NCBI RefSeq assembly: GCF_029892565.1
Contig: NZ_JARXVH010000001.1
Location: 1-64,000 of the forward strand
Direction of reading: 5' to 3'
Length of the DNA: 64,000 bases
Source: Streptomyces pseudovenezuelae
GTDB lineage: Bacteria > Actinomycetota > Actinomycetes > Streptomycetales > Streptomycetaceae
The notes under the pieces: generated by a model
What the model saw: only the letters and a program-made list of their open reading frames with translations
What the model was told of the DNA's origin: nothing
Databases searched by the model: none
In this document: in pieces, positions 41,929-50,493 of the stretch
Layout of the letters: the number at the start of each line of letters is the position of its first letter
How positions within the stretch are numbered: position 1 is the stretch's first letter
Translations under genes and position numbers: made by a program

Positions 41929-41952
41929 ATAGTCAACGTTTTTGTCAACAAT
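41929..41952. promoter_or_regulatory. GntR operator (TTGTCAACAA) upstream of transporter gene
   Basis: TTGTCAACAA (41942-41951) is a palindrome also present between the GntR and tannase genes. A second GTCAAC occurs about 12 bases away. TTGT-N2-ACAA fits the half-site style of FadR/FCD GntR proteins. Confidence 0.6.
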
Positions 41953-41990
41953 CTCATCGACAGTTGCTCGGGGTGGCTCTCGCGCACCGC

Positions 41991-42941
41991 TCAGCCGACC
42001 GGCGGCGTCCCGTGCGTGTGGAAGGACTCGATGGTCTTCAGCCCCCAGGCCTGCCCCTTCTTCCGCTCCTCCTCGGTCCAGGTGATCAGCGGCCAGTCGG
42101 GCGCCAGGACGAGGCGGGTGAGCGGGTTGCACAGCTCGATCCGGTTGCCGCCCGGCTCGTAGACGTACAGGAAGAACGTCTGCTGGATGGCGTGCTTGTG
42201 CGGGCCCGTCTCGATGAACACGCCTGTGTCGATGGCGAGATCGGCCGCGCGCAGGATGTCCTCGCGGGTGTCGGTCGCGAAGGCGATGTGGTGCAGCCGA
42301 CCGGTCGAACCAGTCCAGTCCTCGGTGTAGACGACGTCGTACGACTTGTTGGTGTACGTCAGCCAACGCGCCGCGATCCGGCCGCTGTCGAGCCGGATCT
42401 GCTCCGTCGGCCGGGCGCCCAGCACCTGTTGCTGGAACTCGGCACTGGACAGCACGTCCGCGGCGAGGAAGTTGATGTGGTCCAGACGCCGTACACCCAC
42501 GCCCCGGTTGGGCTTGGCCTGCGGCTGGTTCTTCAGCGCGGGCTTCAGCCCGTCGGGGGCCTGGTAGTACTCGCTCTCCCAGTACAGGGCGTGCTCGTGG
42601 CCGTCCGGGTCGGTGGTCAGGTAGAGCCTGCCGAGCCCCGGCTCGTCCTCGACCCACTTGCCGCTGCCGCCGGCCTCCTCGATCGCCGTCACCCGGCGCT
42701 GGAGGGCCTCCTCGCCGGAGGTGCGCAGGGCGAGCCGGCCGAGGCCGGGCTGCTCGCGGGCGGTGAGGACCAGGCTGTGGTGCTCGTAGTCGTCGAAGGT
42801 CCGCAGGTAGACGGTGTCGCCGTCCTGCCCGTTGACAGTCAGCCCGAGGTAGTCGGTGAAGAAGGCGACACTGGCGTCCAGGTCCGGGGTGAAGAGCTGG
42901 GCGTGGCCGATATGGGCGATGTCACCGAGCGGCGGAGCCAT
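41991..42941 (-). CDS. VOC-type extradiol ring-cleavage dioxygenase
   Basis: A 316-aa type-I extradiol dioxygenase (catechol 2,3-dioxygenase superfamily) with two VOC domain pairs. The iron ligands of the C-terminal domain appear in LDHINFLA, LHHIAFAT and NRIELCNP (2-His-1-Glu). The N-terminal domain runs from HIGHAQLFTPDLDASVAFF. Length fits the family. The ATG at 42941 overlaps the end of the galD-like gene by 20 bases, so it is part of the gal-type operon. In proteobacterial gallate pathways this step is done by a LigAB-type protein, so this would be a different solution for ring cleavage. Substrate: gallate, protocatechuate or a related catechol (inference). Confidence 0.85.
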   Translation of the reverse strand: MAPPLGDIAHIGHAQLFTPDLDASVAFFTDYLGLTVNGQDGDTVYLRTFDDYEHHSLVLTAREQPGLGRLALRTSGEEALQRRVTAIEEAGGSGKWVEDEPGLGRLYLTTDPDGHEHALYWESEYYQAPDGLKPALKNQPQAKPNRGVGVRRLDHINFLAADVLSSAEFQQQVLGARPTEQIRLDSGRIAARWLTYTNKSYDVVYTEDWTGSTGRLHHIAFATDTREDILRAADLAIDTGVFIETGPHKHAIQQTFFLYVYEPGGNRIELCNPLTRLVLAPDWPLITWTEEERKKGQAWGLKTIESFHTHGTPPVG

Positions 42942-44076
42942 CGTTGCCTCCAAGGGGTCGTACGGGTGCGGGAGTTGGGGCGGTGGCGGCAGGCCGGGGG
43001 AAGACCGTGCCGTCGAAGATCTTGCGTGCGGTGCGCACCACGGCGGTCCTGGGGACCACGGGAGCGGCGTCACCGGACCCGGGGGCCACGCTAGTTTCGA
43101 TGTCCAGGAATCCACTGGGATGTTCGATGCGAATTCGGTCACTTTGTGCGGACACTTCTGTTTGTACGGGTATTTCCGCGATGTCCTCCCCCACCCCGCC
43201 CGGCAGCAGCAGCCCCGCCGCCACGCTCGCGGCGCCCAGGACGCCGATCGAGGTGTGGCAACGCACCGGGATGAAGGTGCGGGTCATGACGGCGCCGCCG
43301 TCCGTGGGCGGTGCGAGCAGGCTGAGCTTGGGCACGGTGGTGCCCTCGACGTCACCGAGGCCCATCAGCTTGCCGGCCTCCAGGCGGATCTCCCGGAGCC
43401 GTTCGGCGAGGCTGAGGTCCTCTTCCAGGTCCTTGGGCGCCTCGTAGCCGGTGACGTCCAGTGCGGCGGCCGGGATCAGGACGACCGGCATGCCGTTGTC
43501 GACGCAGGTCACCTCGGTGCCGGCGATCACGTCCCGGATGCGTCCCGTCGGCAGCAACGGGCTGCTGCCCTGCGGGAATTCGATCACCACGGGCGCCGCG
43601 GTGCCGGGCACGCCGGATATCTCCGCGGTGCCGGAGTAGTCGACCCGCCCGCCCGGGGTGGGGAAGGTCGCGATGGCGAGTTCCCCGGTGTTGAGCATGC
43701 GGATGCGGACGGACGTCTCGCCGGCACCGGCGGCCACGAGCCCCCGCTCCACGGCGAACGGGCCTGTCCCGGCAAGGATGTTGCCGCAGTTCTGCCGGTC
43801 GGTGACCTCGGGGCGGTCGACGGCGACCTGCAGGAACAGGTAGTCGACGTCCGCCTCGGGGTCGGCCGATGCGGAGACGACCGCCACCTTGCTGGTCAAC
43901 GGGTGGGCGCCGCCCAGTCCGTCGATCTGGCGCGGATCGGGGCTGCCCATGACGCGCAGCAGCAGGTCGTCGCGTTCGGCGGGGTCCGCCGGCAGGTCCT
44001 CGGCCAAGAAGTAGGCGCCCTTGGAGGTGCCGCCGCGCATCAGCATGCAGCGGACCTCCTCGGGCCCGCCGGTCAC
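42922..44076 (-). CDS. galD: 4-oxalomesaconate tautomerase (PrpF family)
   Basis: A 384-aa PrpF-family isomerase. Catalytic cysteines are in RQNCGNILAG and PVRCHTSIGV, and the N-terminus MLMRGGTSKGAYFLAEDLP is diagnostic. GalD of Pseudomonas converts the keto and enol forms of 4-oxalomesaconate after gallate cleavage; PrpF homologues isomerise aconitates. The flanking GalB- and GalC-like genes favour GalD. The GTG start overlaps the upstream gene by four bases. The C-terminal ~25 residues are Pro/Ala-rich and not conserved. Confidence 0.85.
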   Translation of the reverse strand: MTGGPEEVRCMLMRGGTSKGAYFLAEDLPADPAERDDLLLRVMGSPDPRQIDGLGGAHPLTSKVAVVSASADPEADVDYLFLQVAVDRPEVTDRQNCGNILAGTGPFAVERGLVAAGAGETSVRIRMLNTGELAIATFPTPGGRVDYSGTAEISGVPGTAAPVVIEFPQGSSPLLPTGRIRDVIAGTEVTCVDNGMPVVLIPAAALDVTGYEAPKDLEEDLSLAERLREIRLEAGKLMGLGDVEGTTVPKLSLLAPPTDGGAVMTRTFIPVRCHTSIGVLGAASVAAGLLLPGGVGEDIAEIPVQTEVSAQSDRIRIEHPSGFLDIETSVAPGSGDAAPVVPRTAVVRTARKIFDGTVFPRPAATAPTPAPVRPLGGNDGSAAR

Positions 44077-44777
44077 GGCCGCTCCCCCGCGTACTCCTCA
44101 TAGGTCTTGTACTCGACGCCGAGCCGCTGCAGCGTCTCCCTCAACCCGTAGCGGTCCAGGCCGAGTTGGCCTTCCAGGAAGGCGGCGCGGGTGGCGGCCT
44201 CCTTGGCCTCGCGGGCCTCCGACTTCTCGGCGCTCTCGCGGGCCGTCTCGCGCGGTACGACCACCACGCCGTCGTCGTCGGCGACGATCACGTCACCGGG
44301 GCGGACGACCTGGCCGTCGATGGCGATCGGCACGTTGACCGAGCCGCCGGTGGCCTTGACGGTGCCCTGGGAGGAGACGGCGCGGGACCAGCCGGGGAAG
44401 CCCATGTCGCGCAGTTCCTGGGTGTCGCGGATGCCCGTGTTGAGGACGACGCCGCGCACCCCGCGGTGTTGCAGCGCGGTGGCGAACAGCTCGCCGAACA
44501 GGCCGTCCGTGCAAGGGGAGATGGTGGTGACGACCAGGATGTCGCCCTCGCCGCACTGCTCCACGGCGGCATGGATCATGAGGTTGTCGCCGGGCCAGCC
44601 GAGCACGGTGACCGCGGTGCCCGCGACCCGAACTCCCTGCTGGACAGGGCGAATTGACGGTCCCAGCAGACCGGTGCGGCCCATCGCCTCGCTGATGGTG
44701 GCCACGCCGAAGCCGGCCAGCGCGTCGACGTCCTTGGCGTCCGCCTTCGGCGGGTTGGTGACGATCACACCGCCCAT
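44073..44777 (-). CDS. galC: 4-carboxy-4-hydroxy-2-oxoadipate aldolase (RraA-like)
   Basis: A 234-aa RraA-fold class II aldolase like GalC/LigK/ProA, which splits 4-carboxy-4-hydroxy-2-oxoadipate to pyruvate and oxaloacetate using a divalent metal. Blocks include GVATISEAMGRTGLL, GDNLMIHAAVEQCGEGDILVV, NTGIRDTQELRDMGFP (substrate Arg) and GDVIVADDDGVVVVP. The C-terminal tail (FLEGQLGLDRYGLRETLQ) is typical of the aldolase branch and absent from plain RraA. The start is ATG 44777, two bases after the galB stop. Confidence 0.88.
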   Translation of the reverse strand: MGGVIVTNPPKADAKDVDALAGFGVATISEAMGRTGLLGPSIRPVQQGVRVAGTAVTVLGWPGDNLMIHAAVEQCGEGDILVVTTISPCTDGLFGELFATALQHRGVRGVVLNTGIRDTQELRDMGFPGWSRAVSSQGTVKATGGSVNVPIAIDGQVVRPGDVIVADDDGVVVVPRETARESAEKSEAREAKEAATRAAFLEGQLGLDRYGLRETLQRLGVEYKTYEEYAGERP

Positions 44778-44779
44778 GG

Positions 44780-45529
44780 CTATGCCAACTCCTTCGCGAT
44801 CTGCGGGAACGGCCGCATGTACGCCTCGGCCATGGTGGTGTGTGCGAGCCCCAGGTTCGGGCCGGCGTTGCGCTTGAGCTGGACACCGCGGCGGACGGCG
44901 AGGTCGGTGTAGTAGGCCCACAGGTGCTGCTGGGCGCCGAGGCACTCCATCGCCTTGCGCTTGGTGTCCCACACCTCGGTGATGTCGAGCAGGACCTCCG
45001 GCTTGAAGCCGCTCATCTCCGGCTGGTGCGGCTCGAAGAAGAAGACCGGCGGGGCGCCGATGATGTCGCCCTCGCCCGGGTAGCCGATGGCCTGCGCGAG
45101 GATGCGGGCCTCCAACGCCATCCGGTTGGCGGCCGGATGGTCGCCGTTGTACGGATCCTCGGTCGGGTGCGTGAGCACCACGTCCGGCTGGGTCTCGCGG
45201 TAGACGGCGACGAGTTGGTCGGTCAACTCGGCGGTGGCGACCAGCGGGTAGTCGCCGGCGTCGAAGAAGCGGACCTCGGCGCCCAGGGCGGCGGCGGCGC
45301 GCTCGGCCTCCTCCCGGCGGAGCGCCTTGATCTCCGCCAACTGCCTGCCCTCCCGCCACGCCTTGGCGGACTCACCGCGCTCACCGAAGGTCAGACACGC
45401 GACGGTGACCTTCTCCCCGCGGGCGGCGGCCAGGGCTATGGCGCCGCCCGCCCGCCACACGAAATCCCCGGCGTGCGCCGTGACGACGAGCGTGGACCGT
45501 GGGGTGGCGGGCGCGTTGGCCTGGGTCAT
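44780..45529 (-). CDS. galB: 4-oxalmesaconate hydratase (PIG-L family, GalB-like)
   Basis: A 249-aa PIG-L/LmbE-fold protein. The metal motif is TAHAGDFVWRAGGA (H19 and D22), where plain PIG-L deacetylases have AHPDD; this TAHxxDF form, with CLTFGERGESAKAWREG and HPTEDPYNGDHPAANRMA, is that of GalB. GalB hydrates 4-oxalomesaconate, the step before the aldolase. It lies 57 bases after the GntR gene and two bases before galC, clearly in one operon. Confidence 0.88.
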   Translation of the reverse strand: MTQANAPATPRSTLVVTAHAGDFVWRAGGAIALAAARGEKVTVACLTFGERGESAKAWREGRQLAEIKALRREEAERAAAALGAEVRFFDAGDYPLVATAELTDQLVAVYRETQPDVVLTHPTEDPYNGDHPAANRMALEARILAQAIGYPGEGDIIGAPPVFFFEPHQPEMSGFKPEVLLDITEVWDTKRKAMECLGAQQHLWAYYTDLAVRRGVQLKRNAGPNLGLAHTTMAEAYMRPFPQIAKELA

Positions 45530-45586
45530 TGCTGCAGTCTCCTTGTGGACAGGTGGGCGCCCGCCCCGTGCGTTCCTCGGCGCGGA

Positions 45587-46237
45587 TCAGTCGCGCAACG
45601 CCTCGATCACGCTGATGAGATGGGCGCGGACGGCCGCCTCGGCCGCCTGCGGATCCCTGGACCTGATCGTCTCGATCATCGCCAGATGCTCGTTCAGGGA
45701 GTGCTGCGGACGCCCCGGGCGCAACGCCAACTGGAAGCGGTGACGCACCAGTTGGGCGTTGAGCCGCTCCAGCAGGTCCACGGCCGTCGCCTGGCCCGAG
45801 TACTCCCGGACCTTGGCGTGCAGCTCCTGGTTGAGCTCGGAGTAGGTCACCGGCTCACCGTCGGCCACGGCCTTGGTCATCGCCGTGCCCAGCACCGTGA
45901 GTTCGGCGAGCTGCTCGTCGCTGGCCAGAGTGGCGGCCTTGGCCGCGCACAGTCCTTCGAGGACCATGCGGCACTCGGTGATGGCGACCGCTTCCTCCAC
46001 GGTCACCACCCGCACCCGCGAACCCCGGTTGCGGATCCGCTCGACCAGTCCCTGGGACTCCAGGTCGATGAGTGCCGCACGAATGCTGGCCCGGGTCACA
46101 CCGAACTGCTCGGCGAGCTCGTTCTCCACCAGTCGCTGTGCCGGTGCCATCTCGCCGTGCAGGATCGCCTGCCGCAGCTGCGCGAGCGCATGCTGCTTGG
46201 CCTGCTCCCCGGTGCTCGGACGGGCTTCTTTGAGCAT
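45587..46237 (-). CDS. GntR family regulator (FCD/FadR type)
   Basis: A 216-aa GntR repressor. The winged helix covers residues ~14-75 (LRQAILHGEMAPAQRLVENE; FGVTRASIRAALIDLESQGL), followed by an all-helical FCD ligand domain. The first gene of the gal-type operon, divergent from the tannase gene; TTGTCAACAA sites lie in that gap and before the transporter gene. Its ligand is probably a pathway acid. The start is ATG 46237. Confidence 0.9.
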   Translation of the reverse strand: MLKEARPSTGEQAKQHALAQLRQAILHGEMAPAQRLVENELAEQFGVTRASIRAALIDLESQGLVERIRNRGSRVRVVTVEEAVAITECRMVLEGLCAAKAATLASDEQLAELTVLGTAMTKAVADGEPVTYSELNQELHAKVREYSGQATAVDLLERLNAQLVRHRFQLALRPGRPQHSLNEHLAMIETIRSRDPQAAEAAVRAHLISVIEALRD

Positions 46238-46287
46238 CGTGCCCTCCCTGAGTGAGTGCTTGTCGAACCTAAATCTAGCCAAACAAG

Positions 46288-46299
46288 ATTGTCAACAAT
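46288..46299. promoter_or_regulatory. GntR operator ATTGTCAACAAT
   Basis: A perfect 12-bp palindrome between the divergent GntR (46237) and tannase (46398) genes. The inner ten bases recur at 41942-41951 upstream of the transporter gene. Confidence 0.65.
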
Positions 46300-46397
46300 T
46301 TTGTCTGCCGTATTGCCCGCACGAAGACAGGAGCGCTACGTTCCCTGGGCGGCGCCGCCAGTCAGATCCTTCCGCCTCCCTCCGGAAAGGAACCCGC

Positions 46398-48170
46398 ATG
46401 AGGCGACCACGCCTGTCGTACCGCCCGTCCCGTGCCAGAGCCGCCCTCCTGGCCGCGGTCGCCGCGGCCGCGCTCACCGTCACGGCGGTCCTGGTGGCCC
46501 CCACCAGCTCCGCCGGCCCCACCACCGTGACGACCACCGCGGGCCGGGACCTGCCCGTCACCCAACCCACGCTGACCTGCGCCCAGTTGGCGGCCCAGGA
46601 CTTCAGCAGGCTCGACGGCGCCGCCACGAGCATCACCGCGGCCACCGTCGTCGCCAAGAGCGCCACCAACAAGTACGAGTACTGCAAGGTCACCGGAGTC
46701 GTCGCCCCGCAGATCCACTTCGAGCTGCGGCTGCCGACGCAGACCTACCGCGGGCGCTACCTCCAACTCGGCTGCGGCGGCTACTGCGGCAACGTCAACG
46801 TGACCACCTCCCCCGCCGCCACCGCGGGCTGCGCCCCGCTCACCGACGGCACCTTCGTCGTCGGCCAGGACGACGAGGGGCACACCGGCACCGGCGGCGC
46901 CGACGTCTGGGCCACCGACCCGCAGCTCAAGGTGGACTTCGGCTACCGCTCCGAGCACGTCGTCGCCGTCGCCTCCAAGGCGATCGTCAAGTCCTTCTAC
47001 GGCGCCCGGCCCGCCTACTCCTACTACTCGGGCTGCTCCGACGGCGGCCGCGAGGCCCTGTTGGAGGCGCAGCGCCACCCCGACGACTTCGACGGGATCC
47101 AGGCCGGCGCGCCCGCCTTCAACCAGACGGCCCTCAACGGGTTCGAGGAGGCCTACCTCGGCACCGTCGACTTCCGCGCCGACGGCTCGGTGATCCTCCC
47201 CGCCGCCAAGCTCGACATGCTGCACGCGGCGGTCATCGCCAAGTGCGCGGACGAGGGGATCGGCAACGGCACCATCCAGGACCCGGACGCCTGCGACTTC
47301 GACCCGGCCGCGCTCCGGTGCCCGGACGACGAGGACGCCGCGAACTGCCTGACCGGCGAGCAGGTCACCGTCGTACAGAAGATCTACCGGGGCGTGACGG
47401 CCCCGGACGGCACCCACCTCTACAGCGGCGGCGAGGCCAAGGGCTCCGAGCCGCAGTGGGCGGGGCTGGTCATCCCCAAGGACGGTCAGACGCAACAGGA
47501 CCTCTTCATGTACCGGATCGGCTCGGGCTTCCTGCGCTGGCTGGGCACCTGGACGGCGAAGCCTCAACTGGAGCTGACCGCCGACCTGTTCACCAAGCGA
47601 AGCTTCGAGAAGACCATGAAGGAGTTCGCCGGCATCTACGACGCCACCGACCCCGACCTGACCCCGTTCTACAAGTCGGGCGGCAAGCTGATCATGTGGC
47701 ACGGCCTCGCCGACGGTTACATCCCGCCCACCGGCTCGATCGCCTACCGCCAGGCGGTGCTCGACACGGTCGGCAGCGCGACGGCCGACCGGTTCTACCG
47801 CTTCTACACCGTCCCCGGCATGTTCCACTGCTCCGGCGGCTACGGGGCGACCAGCGTCGACTTCCTGTCCCCGTTGATGGACTGGACGGAGTCCGACAAG
47901 GCCCCGGGCGCGGTCACGGCGGCGAAGCTCGACAGCGACGGTTCCGCCGCCTACACGCGGCCGGTGTATCCCTACCCCCAGCAGGTGAAGTACGCCGGCA
48001 CCGGCGACAAGGACAACGCCGCCAACTACGTGGCGTACACCCCGAAGGGCAAGACGGCTGACGACGCCTTCCGTTGGGCGGGCGCGCCGTTCAAGTCCGG
48101 CACCCAGTTGTGGTGCGAGAGCACGAACGGCCGCGACATGAGCTGCACGCGGCGCAGGTCGAAGAGCTGA
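46398..48170 (+). CDS. Secreted tannase/feruloyl esterase family protein
   Basis: A 590-aa exported ester hydrolase. Residues 1-39 are a signal peptide (positively charged start, long Ala/Val run, cut near SSAG). The catalytic CS-D-HC arrangement is visible: YSGCSDGGREA (nucleophile Ser214 next to a Cys), LADGYIPP for the Asp, and PGMFHCSGG for His-Cys. Further blocks: LQLGCGGYCGNVN, GQDDEGHTG and DGIQAGAPAFN. Members cut gallate esters in tannins or feruloyl esters. Placement divergent from a gal-type operon with a shared GntR operator favours release of gallate outside the cell. A strong terminator follows. Confidence 0.9.
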   Translation: MRRPRLSYRPSRARAALLAAVAAAALTVTAVLVAPTSSAGPTTVTTTAGRDLPVTQPTLTCAQLAAQDFSRLDGAATSITAATVVAKSATNKYEYCKVTGVVAPQIHFELRLPTQTYRGRYLQLGCGGYCGNVNVTTSPAATAGCAPLTDGTFVVGQDDEGHTGTGGADVWATDPQLKVDFGYRSEHVVAVASKAIVKSFYGARPAYSYYSGCSDGGREALLEAQRHPDDFDGIQAGAPAFNQTALNGFEEAYLGTVDFRADGSVILPAAKLDMLHAAVIAKCADEGIGNGTIQDPDACDFDPAALRCPDDEDAANCLTGEQVTVVQKIYRGVTAPDGTHLYSGGEAKGSEPQWAGLVIPKDGQTQQDLFMYRIGSGFLRWLGTWTAKPQLELTADLFTKRSFEKTMKEFAGIYDATDPDLTPFYKSGGKLIMWHGLADGYIPPTGSIAYRQAVLDTVGSATADRFYRFYTVPGMFHCSGGYGATSVDFLSPLMDWTESDKAPGAVTAAKLDSDGSAAYTRPVYPYPQQVKYAGTGDKDNAANYVAYTPKGKTADDAFRWAGAPFKSGTQLWCESTNGRDMSCTRRRSKS

Positions 48171-48175
48171 CGGGC

Positions 48176-48207
48176 GGGCCCGGCGGTATGTCAGGGCCGC
48201 CGGGCCC
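48176..48207. terminator. Terminator after tannase gene
   Basis: GGGCCCGGCGG (48176-48186) and CCGCCGGGCCC (48197-48207) form a perfect 11-bp stem with a 10-nt loop, followed by TTCGTCG. It serves the convergent tannase and MarR genes. Confidence 0.8.
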
Positions 48208-48227
48208 TTCGTCGTACGGCCTCCGGG

Positions 48228-48737
48228 TCAGCGGGCGGTAGGGACGACCTTCGGCAGCGGGTCCTCCGCGTGGGCGACGAAATCGTCGGTCAACCGGTGG
48301 AAGAGCGTGGCGAGTTGTTCCAGGTCCTCGTCGGACCAGCCGGCCAGGGCCAGTGCCATGCCCCGCCTGCTGGCCTCCCGGATCCGCTGGACGGCGGCGA
48401 GACCGAGGTCGGTGAGCTGGACGCGCTGGGCCCGGCGGTCGTCGGGATCGACGACACGGACCACATAGCCGCCCCGCTCCAGCTGCCGTAACTGGCGGGT
48501 GACATGGGACGCCTCGACGGACAGCCGCACCGCCAGCACCCCGGGCCGCAGCGGCTCACTCTCGGCGATGTTCCGCAGGATCGTCACCGCGGCCCGGTCG
48601 AGATCCAGCCCCGCCACCGTCATCAGACGCTCGTGCTGCCGGGCCCGGCCGGCCAAGTACGTGATCCGGCTGAGGACTTGCTCGATCTCGACCACGGTCG
48701 CGGAGACGGGTGCCGGGGCGGATCGGGGTGCGGGCAT
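48228..48737 (-). CDS. MarR family regulator
   Basis: A 169-aa winged-helix regulator: [45 protein letters not shown] covers the recognition helix and wing. It is divergent from a zinc alcohol dehydrogenase gene; the gap contains three copies of a 17-bp palindromic site, and two more precede the MFS gene at 51844. That makes it the likely repressor of both and of itself. The ligand is unknown. Confidence 0.9.
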   Translation of the reverse strand: MPAPRSAPAPVSATVVEIEQVLSRITYLAGRARQHERLMTVAGLDLDRAAVTILRNIAESEPLRPGVLAVRLSVEASHVTRQLRQLERGGYVVRVVDPDDRRAQRVQLTDLGLAAVQRIREASRRGMALALAGWSDEDLEQLATLFHRLTDDFVAHAEDPLPKVVPTAR

Positions 48738-48757
48738 ACGGGCCAGACTAGATCCAC

Positions 48758-48774
48758 TTGCCTAACTTAAGCAA
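48758..48774. promoter_or_regulatory. MarR operator site 1
   Basis: TTGCCTAACTTAAGCAA, a 17-bp imperfect palindrome closest to the MarR start, positioned to block marR itself. Confidence 0.7.
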
Positions 48775-48794
48775 TATCCAGGACGAGTGAATGG

Positions 48795-48823
48795 TTGCTT
48801 GACTTAAGTAATCCAACTATGCT
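48795..48823 (+). promoter_or_regulatory. Promoter of dehydrogenase gene overlapped by MarR sites 2 and 3
   Basis: TTGCTT (48795-48800), a 17-base spacer and TATGCT (48818-48823) make a good sigma-70 promoter. MarR site 2, TTGCTTGACTTAAGTAA (48795-48811), covers the -35 box, and site 3 begins in the -10 box. The transcript would begin ~220 bases before the gene. The rest of 48840-49048 shows nothing else I can assign. Confidence 0.6.
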
Positions 48824-48839
48824 TGCCTAAGTCAAGCAA
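48823..48839. promoter_or_regulatory. MarR operator site 3
   Basis: TTGCCTAAGTCAAGCAA, 28 bases after the start of site 2, adjoining the -10 box. Confidence 0.7.
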
Positions 48840-49048
48840 GCCAGCCCATCTGACCCGCCCACCCTCATCCACCCAGGCCGGGGCCGCATCTAGCGGATGC
48901 GGCTCCAGTGCGCCGAACCCGTGGGGACGGGGAACGGCGCAGTCGACGGGCCCGGCGACCGGAACACTCCCCCCGTCCGGCGCCGGGCCCGGCGACACCT
49001 CTTTTCGGTGCGTCCCGTTATCAGTGCCTCCAGAAAGCGAGTCTCCCC

Positions 49049-50086
49049 ATGGCCACCATGAAGTCCGTCAAGACCGGCGACCGGAACCACATCGCCGTGG
49101 TGGACGTCGAGCGTCCCGTGCCGGGCCCGAAGGACGTCCTGATGAAGGTGCGCGCCTGCGGCATCTGCGGCACCGACACCTTCTTCCTGCACATCGGTGG
49201 CATGCCCGCCGGAGCCGACGGTTCGATGCGCTCCATCCCGCTGGGCCACGAGCCGGCCGGCGAGATCGTGGAGGTGGGCGCCGAGGTGACGGACCTGAAG
49301 GTCGGCGACCGGGTGGTGGTCAATCCGCAGGGCGTGCCCTCCGGCATCATCGGGTGCGGCGGCGAGCACGGCGCGCTGAGCGAGTACCTGCTCCTGGAGG
49401 ACGCCGAGATCGGCAGGACGGTGACCCTCTTCCCCGACACCGTGCCCTTCGACGTCGCCGCGCTCAACGAGCCGATGGCGGTCGCCCGGCACTGCGTCAA
49501 CCGCTCCGAGGCGAAGCCGGCCGACAAGGTCGTGGTCTTCGGCGCCGGGCCCATCGGGCTGGGTGCGACGATCTGGCTGAAGCTGCGCGGGGTGGAGCAC
49601 GTGGTCGTCGCCGACGTGATCCCCGAGCGACTGGAGACCGCGCTGGCCGTCGGCGCGGACGCCGTCATCAACTCCGCCGAGGAAGATGTCACCGCCCGGC
49701 TGACGGAGCTGCACGGCCAGGCGGCCAACGCGCTCGGACAGCCCCGGGCCGGCACGGACATCTACATCGACGCCGCCGGTGTCGCGGCCGTCGTCAACAC
49801 CACGATCGACTCCGCCAAGTGGGGCGCCAAGCTGGTCATGGTCGCCGTACAGAAGAAGGGCGCGGACATCGATCTCGGCGGCATGCTCCGCAGCGAGTTG
49901 ACCCTGATCGCCTCGCAGGGCTATCCGACCGAGATCTTCGAGGTCACCCCCGAACTCGTCGAGCACCACGAGCGTTTCGCCCAGCTGATCAGCCACCGCA
50001 TCCCCTTCACGGAGGCCGAGCACGCCTTCGAACTCGCGTTGACGCCGGGGGCGGCGGAGAAGGTCGTCGTCACGTTCGACGCCTAG
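49049..50086 (+). CDS. Zinc-dependent alcohol dehydrogenase (MDR family)
   Basis: A 345-aa medium-chain dehydrogenase/reductase. Catalytic zinc ligands lie in ACGICGTD and GHEPAGEIVEVG; the cofactor site is VVVFGAGPIGLGA. The structural-zinc loop with four cysteines common in this family is mostly missing (IIGCGGEHGALSE), as in some polyol and butanediol dehydrogenases. The start is ATG 49049; ATG 49058 is possible. It is divergent from MarR and preceded by three MarR-type sites, so it is inducible. The alcohol substrate is unknown. Confidence 0.9.
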   Translation: MATMKSVKTGDRNHIAVVDVERPVPGPKDVLMKVRACGICGTDTFFLHIGGMPAGADGSMRSIPLGHEPAGEIVEVGAEVTDLKVGDRVVVNPQGVPSGIIGCGGEHGALSEYLLLEDAEIGRTVTLFPDTVPFDVAALNEPMAVARHCVNRSEAKPADKVVVFGAGPIGLGATIWLKLRGVEHVVVADVIPERLETALAVGADAVINSAEEDVTARLTELHGQAANALGQPRAGTDIYIDAAGVAAVVNTTIDSAKWGAKLVMVAVQKKGADIDLGGMLRSELTLIASQGYPTEIFEVTPELVEHHERFAQLISHRIPFTEAEHAFELALTPGAAEKVVVTFDA

Positions 50087-50493
50087 GGCTCCGCCGGGGG
50101 GGGCGGGTGTCTTCCGTTCGCCTGGAGGGGCGCCGTCGCCGTACGGCATGGGGGGCACGCGCATGTGCCGGTCCGGTGGGTTCCACAGCGCGGACGCGAG
50201 GATTCTTGACGGCCTGCGCGGATCGGACGCCTGCAGTGGCCCGACGGCGCAACGGTCTCGTCTCGTGGGGCGAGTGAGGCGGAGTGGCGCCGTGAGGCCG
50301 TGCCTCCGCAGGCCGAGGTCAGCGGTGTCGGCGCTACGTCAGATCGCGGCAGCGGCATCCGCGAGCGGCGCGGACGGTCGTACGCCGGTCCCACCGACGC
50401 CTGTGTCGACGTCCACGTCACCCACCCCCACACCGCTCCTCAGCCCCCCCGACCCCCAGGACCCTCGGTGTCTCGCACAGGAACCCCACCTCC
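50087..50493. other. 407-base stretch with no supported gene
   Basis: It holds GC-rich, non-coding-looking sequence with a run of eight G near 50096-50103. Short open frames show no recognisable protein and overlap each other. No operator or terminator could be defined. It separates the dehydrogenase from the sensor kinase. Confidence 0.5.
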
